64,000 nt of DNA, taken from Aliamphritea ceti. Its GTDB lineage: Bacteria > Pseudomonadota > Gammaproteobacteria > Pseudomonadales > Balneatricaceae. The first letter of the stretch is position 1, and every line of letters starts with the position of its first letter. The stretch lies in the NCBI RefSeq assembly GCF_024347215.1, contig NZ_AP025282.1, positions 1,364,001 to 1,428,000 of the forward strand, written 5' to 3'. The position numbers and the translations under genes are program-made. Of the stretch, positions 34,814 through 44,155 are shown piece after piece. A model generated the notes under the pieces. The model did no database searches, was not told the DNA's origin, and saw nothing but the letters and a program-made list of their open reading frames with translations.

Positions 34814-35376
34814 TGAAATTTGTGTCATTTATCTTTTTTTGTTTGCTTTCAGTGACCTGCGGGGCTGATGTTCTTACATACCAGCAATTGGCAAAATTAA
34901 CGCAGGCGTCAGACAGTCTGACAGGTGAATTTGAACAAGATAAGTATTTAGCACTTTTGGATGCAAGTTTAAAATCAACTGGCCGTTTTTCTTACTTGCG
35001 AAATCAGCAGATCAACTGGTTAACAGAAAGCCCTGTTCAGAATGAATTGGTTATAACTCCTGAACGTCTGGTAAATCGTCAGCAAGGGCAAGAACTTATG
35101 AGTCTTGACTTAGCGTCTAATCCTGCAGGGGTTGTGCTTGGTGACATTTTGTTTGCGGTTTTAACGGCCGAATGGCCAAAACTGAAAGCTTTATTTCGTT
35201 TACAGGGTAAGGTGCAGGGGACTGACTGGCAGGCTGTTTTGGAACCCAGCGATCCCGCCATTGCACAGGTAATGTCCAAAGTTGAATTATCCGGTGATCA
35301 TTTATTGCGGCAAATTGTACTGAACGAAGTGTCTGGTGATCGCACAACTATACGTTTTTTGAATCTTCAGCCGTAA
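34813..35376 (+). CDS. apeL: LolA-like periplasmic carrier (ApeL-like)
   Basis: A 187-aa protein with a Sec signal peptide (about 19 residues, cleavage after CGA) and a LolA-like fold in the mature part, including SLTGEFEQDKYL and GRFSYLRNQQINW. LolA carries lipoproteins through the periplasm; this variant probably carries the polyene lipid from the inner-membrane exporter to the outer membrane. Coupled to apeK by a one-base overlap. Confidence 0.85.
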   Translation: MKFVSFIFFCLLSVTCGADVLTYQQLAKLTQASDSLTGEFEQDKYLALLDASLKSTGRFSYLRNQQINWLTESPVQNELVITPERLVNRQQGQELMSLDLASNPAGVVLGDILFAVLTAEWPKLKALFRLQGKVQGTDWQAVLEPSDPAIAQVMSKVELSGDHLLRQIVLNEVSGDRTTIRFLNLQP

Positions 35377-35379
35377 CCG

Positions 35380-37701
35380 ATGTTAAAAACCAAGCTGGTA
35401 TTTCTGTCTGACAACCTGCTACGTACTTTGGCATGTATTTGGTTGCTAATTATTCTTATCGTTGTGATGGGTGTCTGGCGTAAAGGGCTGAGCTTTGATT
35501 CCAGTATCATTTCATTATTACCCGCTTCGCAACAGAATCCAGCCGTCCAGTTAGCCACCGATAAAATGGCTGCTGAGTTCTCGCAGCGAATATTTTTACT
35601 AGTGTCTTCACAGGACGATCAGCTTGCACGAACTGCTGTAGCAGAAGCTGCAAATAGGTTTGCACAACAGGAAGGTGTTAGTGAATTAATCTGGAGGATT
35701 GGCTCCACAGAGTTAGGACGCTTTGATAATAATTATTTTGCTTACCGGTTTTCGATTTTGTCGTCTGACTTACGTCATGCTTTATTAGCAGCGGATTATG
35801 ATTTCGTAGAAAATAAAGCACTACAAAAAGTTTACAGTCCGGTGAGCATTGCTGGCGGCAGTTTAATTGAAGATCCGTTTCGCTTATTTGCTGAGTTGAA
35901 AATTAATCAGAGCAGTGCTTTAAAACTTAAAGCCGAGGATGGTTTACTGCGAGTATCGTCGGCTGAACATCCGACGTATTTACTGATAATTACCTTGGCT
36001 AAGAGCCCGTTTGAACAGGCTCTTCAGAGTCAGGTACTTCAGGTTTTATCAGACTTAGATAATGTTCCCGGAGTGAGCATCGAAGCGTCTGGTATGTTAT
36101 TACATGCTTCAGCAGGAACTGTTCAGGCGCGTAGTGAAATTCAAACAATTGGCTTGGGGTCACTTTTAAGCGTAGTGGTTTTGGTGCTATTGGTATTTCG
36201 TCGCTGGCAACCTTTGCTGCTAATGCTATTGCCTGTGACTGTTGGTTGCGTAGTTGCAGCCAGTGTCACTATGTTGGTGTTTACTAAGGTTCATTTAATT
36301 ACGTTCGCCTTTGGTGCTGGGTTGGTTGGGGTATCTGTTGATTATGCATTACATTTTATTTGTGAGCGCAAATCTAAAGTTCCGGCGAAAACGACGTTAA
36401 TAAAGTTATTACCTGGCTTGGTATTGGGATTGTTTTCCAGTGTCTTAGCGTATGCAGTACAAACACTAACTCCTTTTCCGGGGTTGCAGCAAATGGCGAC
36501 TTTTTCTATCGCTGGCTTAATTGCTGCCTGGCTGACAGTGATTTTATGGCTGCCCCTTCTGACCAGCGATAACATTCGACAGCCAGCAGAAGCCAGCAAA
36601 AAACTGTCTTTATTGCGAAATACTTTTCCGCGTTTACAGCCTAAGCCCGGAATTATTTTTATGATGCTGGTGTTATTTGTAACGGCGTCATTAAGCGTCT
36701 TTAAGCATGAGGGTGTTGATGATGTGCGCTTGCTACAAACCTCTCCGCCGGCATTATTAGCGCAAGAACAGAGAGTTCAGACAATATTAGGTACGGCTAG
36801 TAGCTCACAGTTTTTATTAATACAGGCGGGTAACATTGAAGAGGCTTTGCAAAAAGAAGAGCGATTACAATCAACTTTAGAAAGTTTGATTAACAATGGC
36901 TATTTAAACGGGAGCCAGGGACTTTCAGATGTTATTCCGTCGGAACTGCGACAGCGCGAAAATTTACAGTTAGTGATGGATTTATATACAAGTAAACTTG
37001 AGGACTACCTGGGTCGTTTAGGACTGCCTTTGGCATTGGCTGCAAAGATAAGCAAGGAATTCTTTGAGTTGAATTCGCCGGTGTTAAGCTTCGATGAATG
37101 GATGCTCCTACCTGGAGAAAACCAGTGGAAGCCGTTGTTAATACAGCAGACCAGAGAGCAGGTTACTACGTTAATTCGTTTGCAGGGTTTATCTCCCCAA
37201 GGGCTAAGCAGACTAGAGAACTTCAGTGCTACAGATCCAAGTATCACATTTGTGGACCGGGTAGCTGATATATCAACTGTATTGGGAAAATACAGAACGC
37301 AGGTGAGTTATTGGTTGGCCGTTGCTTATTTAGTAATTTTCTTACTCTTGACGATACGTTATCGCACGCAGGTATGGTGTATTGTACTGCCACCTTTTAT
37401 GGCGTCAGTTTTGACTATGGCACTGATTATAGAGCTGGAAGGAGGGGTTAATTTATTCCATCTGTTAGCTTTGGTCTTAGTTTTAGGGATTGGTTTGGAT
37501 ATGGGTATATTTTTAACTGAAACTCGGGGGGATTCATATACCTGGTTGGCAGTTACCCTTTCTTCTTTTACCAGCTTAATGGCATTTGGTTTACTGGCCC
37601 TGAGTCAGACGCCGGTGTTACATCATTTTGGCTTAACAGTGTTACTGGGATTAACGCTTGTCTGGTTATTAACTTTGTTGTTAAGGCCTCGTTTTTCATA
37701 A
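35380..37701 (+). CDS. apeM: MMPL/RND-family exporter (ApeM-like)
   Basis: Large membrane exporter of 773 aa with the RND layout: one N-terminal helix, a periplasmic loop of about 200 residues, a block of five or six helices (about 245-410), a second loop and a final helix block (about 640-770). GAGLVGVSVDYALHF and LGIGLDMGIFLTE carry the Asp residues of the helix-4/10 positions that couple transport to the proton gradient. It probably moves the finished aryl polyene lipid out of the inner membrane. Confidence 0.9.
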   Translation: MLKTKLVFLSDNLLRTLACIWLLIILIVVMGVWRKGLSFDSSIISLLPASQQNPAVQLATDKMAAEFSQRIFLLVSSQDDQLARTAVAEAANRFAQQEGVSELIWRIGSTELGRFDNNYFAYRFSILSSDLRHALLAADYDFVENKALQKVYSPVSIAGGSLIEDPFRLFAELKINQSSALKLKAEDGLLRVSSAEHPTYLLIITLAKSPFEQALQSQVLQVLSDLDNVPGVSIEASGMLLHASAGTVQARSEIQTIGLGSLLSVVVLVLLVFRRWQPLLLMLLPVTVGCVVAASVTMLVFTKVHLITFAFGAGLVGVSVDYALHFICERKSKVPAKTTLIKLLPGLVLGLFSSVLAYAVQTLTPFPGLQQMATFSIAGLIAAWLTVILWLPLLTSDNIRQPAEASKKLSLLRNTFPRLQPKPGIIFMMLVLFVTASLSVFKHEGVDDVRLLQTSPPALLAQEQRVQTILGTASSSQFLLIQAGNIEEALQKEERLQSTLESLINNGYLNGSQGLSDVIPSELRQRENLQLVMDLYTSKLEDYLGRLGLPLALAAKISKEFFELNSPVLSFDEWMLLPGENQWKPLLIQQTREQVTTLIRLQGLSPQGLSRLENFSATDPSITFVDRVADISTVLGKYRTQVSYWLAVAYLVIFLLLTIRYRTQVWCIVLPPFMASVLTMALIIELEGGVNLFHLLALVLVLGIGLDMGIFLTETRGDSYTWLAVTLSSFTSLMAFGLLALSQTPVLHHFGLTVLLGLTLVWLLTLLLRPRFS

Positions 37702-37748
37702 AACATTGCTTGCTGTAAGTGCATAAAGATTAGAATAAGGAAAATTAC

Positions 37749-39011
37749 ATGTCTGAACATCAGGGACGTCATGATGTGATTATTATCGGTGCCGGGCCTT
37801 CTGGTGCGGTTGCAGCAGCGCTACTGAATAAGCGCGGTTATAAAGTGTTAGTAATTGAAAAGAGCTATTTTCCCCGGTTTTCTATTGGCGAAAGTTTGTT
37901 ACCTCAGTGTATGCAGTTTCTTGAGGATGCGGGTTTGTTGTCGGTGGTGGAACAGGCCGGCTTTCAGAGCAAGAATGGCGCGGCATTTAGCCGGGGAGAT
38001 GAATATGATTATTTTGATTTTCGTGAAAAATTAACGCCAGGTTATGGGACAACATATCAGGTCAGACGTGATAAGTTTGATAAGTTACTGATTGATGAGG
38101 CTGAGGCGCAGGGGGTACAGGTAACGTACGGACATACAGTAACCGATTTCGAATTACATACTGATGGTGTGCTATTAACAGTTACTGATGAAGCATTATC
38201 TGAATACAGATTACAGGCTGATTTTGTGTTAGATGCCAGTGGCTTTGGGCGGGTGCTACCTAGGTTATTGGGTTTAGATAAGCCTTCAGCATTTGAGAGT
38301 AGGACGTCTGTTTTTACCCATGTTGAAGATCGAATTGATAATCAAAGTTTTGATCGGGAAAAAATTCTGATCAGTGTGCACCCTGAGAATCAACAAATTT
38401 GGTATTGGTTGATTCCGTTTTCGGATGGGCGTGCATCTGTTGGTGTAGTGACGCCTCCGGAAGTATTGGAAAATTTGTCTGGCAGTGATTTGGAAAAGCT
38501 GAAAACCTTGATAGGTGTTGCTGACTTTAAAGCTGATTTGCTTGGAGATGCTGTTTTTGATTCTGAGGTTGGCAAAATACAGGGCTATGCCTGTGATGTA
38601 GAGCAACTATATGGTGAACGTTTTGCCTTATTGGGGAATGCTGGTGAGTTTCTAGACCCGGTATTTTCATCAGGAGTAACGATTGCTTTAAAATCAGCTA
38701 CTTTAGCAGTACAAACATTGGATCAGCACTTGTCCGGCCTTGAACCTGACTGGCAAGAACAGTTTGCTGACCCTTTACAGAAAGGCATTGATACTTTCCG
38801 GAATTTTGTTGAGGGTTGGTATGATGGACGGTTGCAAGATGTTATTTTCTCGGCAGAAAAAAATCCTGCTGTTAGTGAAATGATTAGCTCCATACTGGCA
38901 GGTTATGCATGGGATGATAAAAATCCGTTTGTAAAAAATCCTGCACGTCTCAGTGTGTTAGCTGAACTGTGTCGAAATGCTGAACGCGGAAAGCAGGCCG
39001 ATGATAGATAG
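37749..39011 (+). CDS. FAD-dependent oxidoreductase with the flavin-halogenase fingerprint
   Basis: A 420-aa flavoprotein. GAGPSG at residues 14-19 binds FAD, ESLLP follows at 48-52, and GNAGEFLDPVFSSG is at 296-309. WYWLIP at 218-223 matches the WxWxIP motif that separates flavin-dependent halogenases from monooxygenases, and K75 in GFQSKNGAAF sits near the catalytic lysine position of PrnA (K79). It may halogenate the aryl head of the polyene. Alternatively it is a dehydrogenase or hydroxylase of the geranylgeranyl-reductase superfamily. A 47-bp gap precedes it; it overlaps the next gene by 11 bp. Confidence 0.75.
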   Translation: MSEHQGRHDVIIIGAGPSGAVAAALLNKRGYKVLVIEKSYFPRFSIGESLLPQCMQFLEDAGLLSVVEQAGFQSKNGAAFSRGDEYDYFDFREKLTPGYGTTYQVRRDKFDKLLIDEAEAQGVQVTYGHTVTDFELHTDGVLLTVTDEALSEYRLQADFVLDASGFGRVLPRLLGLDKPSAFESRTSVFTHVEDRIDNQSFDREKILISVHPENQQIWYWLIPFSDGRASVGVVTPPEVLENLSGSDLEKLKTLIGVADFKADLLGDAVFDSEVGKIQGYACDVEQLYGERFALLGNAGEFLDPVFSSGVTIALKSATLAVQTLDQHLSGLEPDWQEQFADPLQKGIDTFRNFVEGWYDGRLQDVIFSAEKNPAVSEMISSILAGYAWDDKNPFVKNPARLSVLAELCRNAERGKQADDR

Positions 39012-39579
39012 AAATACAGGGTTCGTAGCGGTAAGAACTCTAAGTACACTCGTAGTGGCAATATGTCTGTTGTTGTCTGGATGCAGCAGTTTTAATGACC
39101 GTGCTGCTGATTCGGGTTACCAGCCTGAGCTGTTGCTATTGTCTCCGCAAGACTCGCCGTTTACCGGTGTGCTTAAGCAGAAAGTTACTTTATCATTTCA
39201 TGATATTGAACGATCATTTCTTGTTGTGACACGCTTAAATTCGGAAAAAATTGTCTTAGTGGTTTTGTTGCCCACAGGTCAGCAATTATTCCAGTTGATT
39301 TATGATGGCCAGAAATTACAGCATAAAGCGTCAGTGGTCGCTGATATTCCTACACGTGAGTTGTTAGCTATCATGCAGTTTTCTTTATGGCCGAAGGCAT
39401 CCGTAAAACAGGCATATAGCATGGCTGACGAGTGGAAGCTTGGGTGGTCAGAAAAGGTCCGTGTTCTGAGCTTACGTCAAGAATTGTGGTTAAGCGTTGT
39501 TTTTGAGAGTAATCAGATACACATTGATAATTTGTTAGAGAATTATCAGGTTAAAATTGAAACGCTGGAGGCTCAGTAA
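39001..39579 (+). CDS. apeN: DUF3261-like outer-membrane lipoprotein (ApeN-like)
   Basis: Lipoprotein of 192 aa: a lipobox LLSGC near residue 31 after a hydrophobic stretch, then a mature part with a LolB-like strand pattern (VVLLPTGQQLFQLIYDGQKLQ). A LolB-like acceptor beside a LolA-like carrier suggests a dedicated route for placing the polyene in the outer membrane. The ATG at 39001 with AGCAGG before it fits better than an upstream ATG at 38977. The last 11 bases of the flavoprotein gene overlap it. Confidence 0.8.
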   Translation: MIDRNTGFVAVRTLSTLVVAICLLLSGCSSFNDRAADSGYQPELLLLSPQDSPFTGVLKQKVTLSFHDIERSFLVVTRLNSEKIVLVVLLPTGQQLFQLIYDGQKLQHKASVVADIPTRELLAIMQFSLWPKASVKQAYSMADEWKLGWSEKVRVLSLRQELWLSVVFESNQIHIDNLLENYQVKIETLEAQ

Positions 39580-39580
39580 T

Positions 39581-40777
39581 ATGAGAATTACTGCAGGTTC
39601 GAAGAAAACCTATCTGAATAAGATGGGCATTCTATGCGCTGCAGGTGGTTCCGCCGAAGAATTACGGATAGGCGTCAGTGAACAGAGCGATTATTTTAGT
39701 TTAAGTAATGCGTTTGGAACTGAAGTGAAACACCGATTAGGGGTCTGTCAGCAGGCGTTACCAAAAATACCTCTTAATGATGCAAAATGGCAGAGTCGTA
39801 ATAATCAATTGGCATTGGCTGCCTTAATGCAAATTGAAGCGGATGTGAAGCTGGCAATAGAGCAATATGGTTCTGAACGCGTAGGTATTGTGATCGGTAC
39901 AAGTACATCCGGAATTGCTGAAGGTGAAGCTGCTATAAGGGCTATACAGCAAGGGGAGGCTGCAGGAAACTATGATTACTGTGTTCAGGAGATGGGTGCA
40001 ACTGCAGATTTTATTGCAGAGATATTGAACATAAACGGACCTGTATATGGTATATCAACGGCTTGCTCTTCGGGTGCTAAAGCTTTAACTAGTGCCCGGC
40101 GTTTACTACGCTCTGGTATTTGTGATGTTGTTATTGCTGGTGGCGTGGATTCTCTGTGCCGTTTAACGGTACAGGGTTTTAGTTCTCTTGATGCCGTGAG
40201 TTCTGAACGTTGTAATCCGTTCAGTAAAAATCGAAACGGTATTAACATCGGTGAAGGTGCTGCATTATTTATACTAAGTCGGACGCCTGAAGGTGTAGAG
40301 CTTTGCGGGGTGGGTGAAGGTTCTGATGCCCACCACATATCTGCGCCAGACCCTTCTGGTGAGGGGGCTATCAGAAGCATGACAGAGGCGTTAGAGGACG
40401 CTGAGCTTAAAGCTGCAGATATTAATTATGTGAATTTACATGGCACAGCGACTGCTTTGAATGACCAGATGGAAGCTAAGGCTATGCATAAGGTCTTTGG
40501 GTCGCAGACCCCCTGCAGTTCAACTAAGGCATTGACCGGACATACATTAGGCGCAGCCGGAGCTGTGGAAGCTGGCATTTGCTGGTTACTGCTGAATCCG
40601 GATAATACCTGTTCTCTGCCTGCGCATTGCTGGGATGGCGAATATGATCCTGAATTACCGAATATTAATCTTTTAAGCGTAACGGATGCTGCATTGATTA
40701 CAGATATAAAGTATGTGATCAGTAATTCCTTTGCTTTTGGTGGGAATAATATTTCTTTGCTATTAGGAAGAGTCTGA
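39581..40777 (+). CDS. apeO: Beta-ketoacyl-ACP synthase (ApeO-like)
   Basis: Type II ketosynthase of 398 aa with a full Cys-His-His set: Cys in ISTACSSGAKAL, His in NLHGTAT and His in LTGHTLGAAG. It elongates the polyene with malonyl-ACP, probably as the catalytic partner of the Cys-less ApeC. ATG 39581 follows GGAGG at 9 bases; an in-frame upstream ATG at 39557 lies inside the lipoprotein gene. Stop and next start overlap. Confidence 0.9.
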   Translation: MRITAGSKKTYLNKMGILCAAGGSAEELRIGVSEQSDYFSLSNAFGTEVKHRLGVCQQALPKIPLNDAKWQSRNNQLALAALMQIEADVKLAIEQYGSERVGIVIGTSTSGIAEGEAAIRAIQQGEAAGNYDYCVQEMGATADFIAEILNINGPVYGISTACSSGAKALTSARRLLRSGICDVVIAGGVDSLCRLTVQGFSSLDAVSSERCNPFSKNRNGINIGEGAALFILSRTPEGVELCGVGEGSDAHHISAPDPSGEGAIRSMTEALEDAELKAADINYVNLHGTATALNDQMEAKAMHKVFGSQTPCSSTKALTGHTLGAAGAVEAGICWLLLNPDNTCSLPAHCWDGEYDPELPNINLLSVTDAALITDIKYVISNSFAFGGNNISLLLGRV

Positions 40778-41223
40778 TGTCTGAATACAGCGTTGCTGAA
40801 TTAGTGCCGCACTCTGGAAAAATGAGTCTATTGGATGAAATAGTCGCTTATGGTGACGATTGGTTGGAAGCACACGTCAATATACATTCCGGTGCGATGT
40901 TTGCTGATGAGTCTGGTGTACCTGGATGGGTTGGCATGGAGTATCTAGCGCAGGCGATTGGTGCTTATGCAGGGGTGCAGGAGCGGGCCGGTGGTAAAGT
41001 GCCGAAGTTAGGTTTTCTGCTGGGCAGCAGAAAATATGAATGTTCTACAGATAAGTTTTTACATGGGCAGACGCTGCTCATACGGGTAGAAAAAGAATTA
41101 CAGGCGGAAAATGGCTTAAGCAGTTTTAATTGCCTGCTAAGTAGTGAAAATGTAACGGCTGAAGCACGGTTAAATGTGTTTCAGCCTGAAGATGCAGATG
41201 TGTTTTTAAAGGAAATGGCATAG
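40777..41223 (+). CDS. apeP: 3-hydroxyacyl-ACP dehydratase (ApeP-like)
   Basis: Hotdog-fold dehydratase of 148 aa with LVPHSGKMSLLDEI at the N-terminus and WVGMEYLAQAIGAYAG in the central helix. It removes water from the hydroxyacyl intermediate to make the conjugated double bonds. It is distinct from the dehydratase domain fused to ApeH, so the locus has two dehydratases, as expected for ApeI plus ApeP. One-base overlaps with both neighbours. Confidence 0.88.
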   Translation: MSEYSVAELVPHSGKMSLLDEIVAYGDDWLEAHVNIHSGAMFADESGVPGWVGMEYLAQAIGAYAGVQERAGGKVPKLGFLLGSRKYECSTDKFLHGQTLLIRVEKELQAENGLSSFNCLLSSENVTAEARLNVFQPEDADVFLKEMA

Positions 41224-41948
41224 TGAAGGGCAGAGTACTGGTTACTGGTTCAAGTAGAGGCATTGGACGAGGTATAGCAGAGCGGCTGATCGCTGATGGT
41301 TTCGAGCTGGTAATTCATTGCCACAGCAGTGTTGTTCAGGCGGAGGAGGTTGCTTCGATTGCTCGGGAGGTTGGTCAACAGGCTACTGTTTTGCAGTTTG
41401 ATATTGCTGATCGGGAAGCTTGTCGTGAAACTATTGAAGCAGATATTGAGGCTAACGGTGCGTATTATGGCGTAGTTTGTAATGCCGGAGTTGCCAGAGA
41501 TAATGCTTTTCCGGCTATACCGGGAGAAGACTGGGATTTAGTACTGAGAACTAATCTTGATGGTTTCTATAATGTGTTGCATCCGGCGATGATGCCGATG
41601 ATTCGCAGAAGGAAGCCAGGCCGAATTGTAACCCTGTCTTCTGTTTCAGGTGAGATGGGTAACCGTGGGCAAGTGAACTACAGTGCTGCTAAAGCTGGTA
41701 TTATCGGAGCGACTAAAGCATTAGCAGTAGAATTAGCCAAGCGAATGATTACAGTAAACTGTGTTGCTCCAGGGCTTATTGATACAGATATGATTAATGA
41801 TGCACCGGTTGATGAAGCCTTGAAGATGATTCCAATGCAGCGTGTTGGCAGTATTGAAGAGGTAGCAGGTACGGTCAGTTTTTTGATGTCTGAAGATGCC
41901 GGTTATATTACCCGGCAGGTTATTTCTGTAAATGGCGGTATGTATTGA
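41223..41948 (+). CDS. apeQ: 3-oxoacyl-ACP reductase (ApeQ-like)
   Basis: FabG-type SDR of 241 aa with TGSSRGIGRGI near residue 7, CNAGVARDNAF, the catalytic Ser in TLSSVSGEMGN and the YSAAK motif. NADPH is the likely cofactor. It reduces the keto group after each condensation. It starts at GTG 41223, overlapping the apeP stop by one base. Confidence 0.92.
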   Translation: MKGRVLVTGSSRGIGRGIAERLIADGFELVIHCHSSVVQAEEVASIAREVGQQATVLQFDIADREACRETIEADIEANGAYYGVVCNAGVARDNAFPAIPGEDWDLVLRTNLDGFYNVLHPAMMPMIRRRKPGRIVTLSSVSGEMGNRGQVNYSAAKAGIIGATKALAVELAKRMITVNCVAPGLIDTDMINDAPVDEALKMIPMQRVGSIEEVAGTVSFLMSEDAGYITRQVISVNGGMY

Positions 41949-43174
41949 TGAAGCGAGTAGTAGTAACAGGGATGGCTGGTTTCTCACCTTTAGGTGATAA
42001 CTGGGACTCAATTCGAGAGCGTTTAAAAAATATGCAGACAGGGATTTGTCGCATGGACGACTGGGATAAATATGAAGGCCTGAATACTCGTTTGGCAGGG
42101 CCTGTAAAAGATTTTGAAATGCCCTCGCACTATAAGCGTAAAGCTTTGCGTAGTATGGGGCGGGTTGCTCAGTTAGCTGTCTTGAGTACTGAACGGGCGT
42201 TAGAGGATGCAGAATTATTAGGGACTGATGTTCTGACCAGTGGTAAGACAGGTGTGTCTTTTGGGTCTTCAGCAGGTGATTCAGTAGCTATCGGCGATTT
42301 CGGTAATATGCTGATAAATCATTCCAGTGACGGTTTAAATGCGAATTCTTATATTAAAATGATGGCACACACCTCGCCGGTAAATATCGGTGTTTATTTT
42401 GGTTTGAAGGGAAGGGTTTATACAACCTCGAGTGCCTGTACCTCAGGTAGTCAGGGAATCGGTTTAGCTTTTGAAACGATAAAATACGGCCAGCAAGATG
42501 TCATGATTAGTGGCGGCTGTGAAGGTTTGTGTGCAACACAAGCTGCGGTTTTTGATACCTTATATGCAACCAGTGTGCGAAATGATGCTCCTGATGAAAC
42601 GCCACGACCTTTTGATCGTGACCGGGATGGACTGGTTATTGGTGAAGGTAGCGGTACTCTTATTCTCGAAGAACTGGAGCATGCGCTGGCACGTGGTGCA
42701 AAAATCTATGCGGAAGTGATTGGTTTTGGAACTAATTCAGACGGTAGTCATGTGACTCAGCCGTCGGCTGATACCATGGAGAAGGCTATTCGGCTTGCAC
42801 TTAAAGATGCAGATATAGACGCTTCAGAAATCGGATATATTAGTGCGCATGGTACAGCGACTGCACGCGGGGATGTGGCCGAAAGTACAGCAACTGAAGC
42901 TGTATTTGGGAATACAGTACCAATCAGTTCAATGAAGAGCTTTACAGGCCATACGCTTGGAGCCTGTGGTGCATTAGAAGCTTGGGCAAGCATTGAAATG
43001 ATGAATACCGGTTGGTTTCATGCCACAGCTAATTTACATAATCCTGATGATGAATGCGGAAATCTTGATTACATTATGCATGAGGGACGGCGTATAGAGA
43101 CCGAATACGTGATGAGCAATAATTTTGCTTTTGGTGGTATAAACACCTCACTTATTTTTAAGCGTTGGCATTAA
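41948..43174 (+). CDS. apeR: Beta-ketoacyl-ACP synthase (ApeR-like)
   Basis: Second active ketosynthase of the operon, 408 aa, with Cys in TTSSACTSGSQ, His in SAHGTATARG and His in SFTGHTLGACG. In studied aryl polyene systems ApeR does the first condensation with the aryl starter. It is the last gene of the operon; its ATG overlaps the apeQ stop (TGATG). A strong terminator follows within 20 bp. Confidence 0.9.
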   Translation: MKRVVVTGMAGFSPLGDNWDSIRERLKNMQTGICRMDDWDKYEGLNTRLAGPVKDFEMPSHYKRKALRSMGRVAQLAVLSTERALEDAELLGTDVLTSGKTGVSFGSSAGDSVAIGDFGNMLINHSSDGLNANSYIKMMAHTSPVNIGVYFGLKGRVYTTSSACTSGSQGIGLAFETIKYGQQDVMISGGCEGLCATQAAVFDTLYATSVRNDAPDETPRPFDRDRDGLVIGEGSGTLILEELEHALARGAKIYAEVIGFGTNSDGSHVTQPSADTMEKAIRLALKDADIDASEIGYISAHGTATARGDVAESTATEAVFGNTVPISSMKSFTGHTLGACGALEAWASIEMMNTGWFHATANLHNPDDECGNLDYIMHEGRRIETEYVMSNNFAFGGINTSLIFKRWH

Positions 43175-43190
43175 TTGACAGTAAAGCTAA

Positions 43191-43222
43191 AAAGGCTAAT
43201 CAGGGAACTGATTAGCCTTTTT
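43191..43222 (+). terminator. Strong terminator ending the aryl polyene operon
   Basis: A perfect 13-bp stem (43191-43203 with 43208-43220) with a GGAA loop, A-rich before and T-rich after. It can work in both directions and also lies downstream of the convergent rarD gene. Confidence 0.95.
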
Positions 43223-43252
43223 TGTGTTTTGACTTATCCAGTATCGAATTCG

Positions 43253-44155
43253 CTAAGTAGCTGAAGGCTTATTTTGTCTTCGTCTGAGCAAACCTTCCCC
43301 AGTAAAGATAACCAATGCAAGCCAGATCATGGCGAATGTCACCAGGCGATTAGAGTCTAGTGTTTCACCAAAATAAAACACGGCGATCAGGAATGAAATG
43401 CTCGGTGCTATATATTGCATCAGACCAATATACAGCAGACTGAGTCGCTGAGTGGCCGAAGTGAAGCAGAGTAACGGTAAGCTGGTAACTATACCTGCAG
43501 CGAGTAATAATATGCTTAGTCCAGTACTGGCATTCAGCAGATATAGCTCGTTATGGTTAGCCAGCCAGATCATATAGCCCATCGCGAACGGAAAGAGTAA
43601 AAGTGTTTCCGTGAACAGCCCCAGAATAGAATCGACTGGAATTGTTTTTCGTAACAGCCCGTAAAAACCAAAACTGAATGCCAGACTTAGTGCTATCCAG
43701 GGGAGCTTGCCGAGTAGAACTAGCTGATAACCGACGGCGGCTAATGCCAGTAAGATAGCCAACCATTGTCCTATTCTTAACCGTTCGCCGAGAAAGATCA
43801 TCCCCAGAAACACACTTACCAGTGGGTTAATATAATATCCAAGCGCTGCTTCTAATACTTGCTCTTGAGCAACGGCCCATATAAATACTAACCAGTTAGC
43901 TGAAACAATAAGGGCGGTCAGGGTGAGGCTCAGAAGCAGTTTAGGTTTTTTAAGCAGGCTAATAATGTCCTGGCAGCGTTTACTGATAAATAATATTGCT
44001 GCCAGAAATGCCAGTGACCAGACTATACGATGCGCAAGGATCTCCATGGCAGGTACACTGGCAATAGCGTGAAAATAAATTGGAAATACGCCCCACATGC
44101 CATAAGCGGCGAGGGCGAAGTAGAAGCCTTTCTTCTGTTCCTGTTCAGCGTGCAC
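43253..44155 (-). CDS. rarD: RarD, EamA-family transporter
   Basis: Inner-membrane protein of 300 aa with ten hydrophobic helices. The N-terminus GFYFALAAYGMWGVFPIYFH and the HRIVWSLAFL segment are typical of RarD, an EamA/DMT permease of unknown substrate first linked to chloramphenicol sensitivity. It overlaps the upstream Gate-domain gene by 11 bp on the same strand. Confidence 0.92.
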   Translation of the reverse strand: MHAEQEQKKGFYFALAAYGMWGVFPIYFHAIASVPAMEILAHRIVWSLAFLAAILFISKRCQDIISLLKKPKLLLSLTLTALIVSANWLVFIWAVAQEQVLEAALGYYINPLVSVFLGMIFLGERLRIGQWLAILLALAAVGYQLVLLGKLPWIALSLAFSFGFYGLLRKTIPVDSILGLFTETLLLFPFAMGYMIWLANHNELYLLNASTGLSILLLAAGIVTSLPLLCFTSATQRLSLLYIGLMQYIAPSISFLIAVFYFGETLDSNRLVTFAMIWLALVIFTGEGLLRRRQNKPSAT

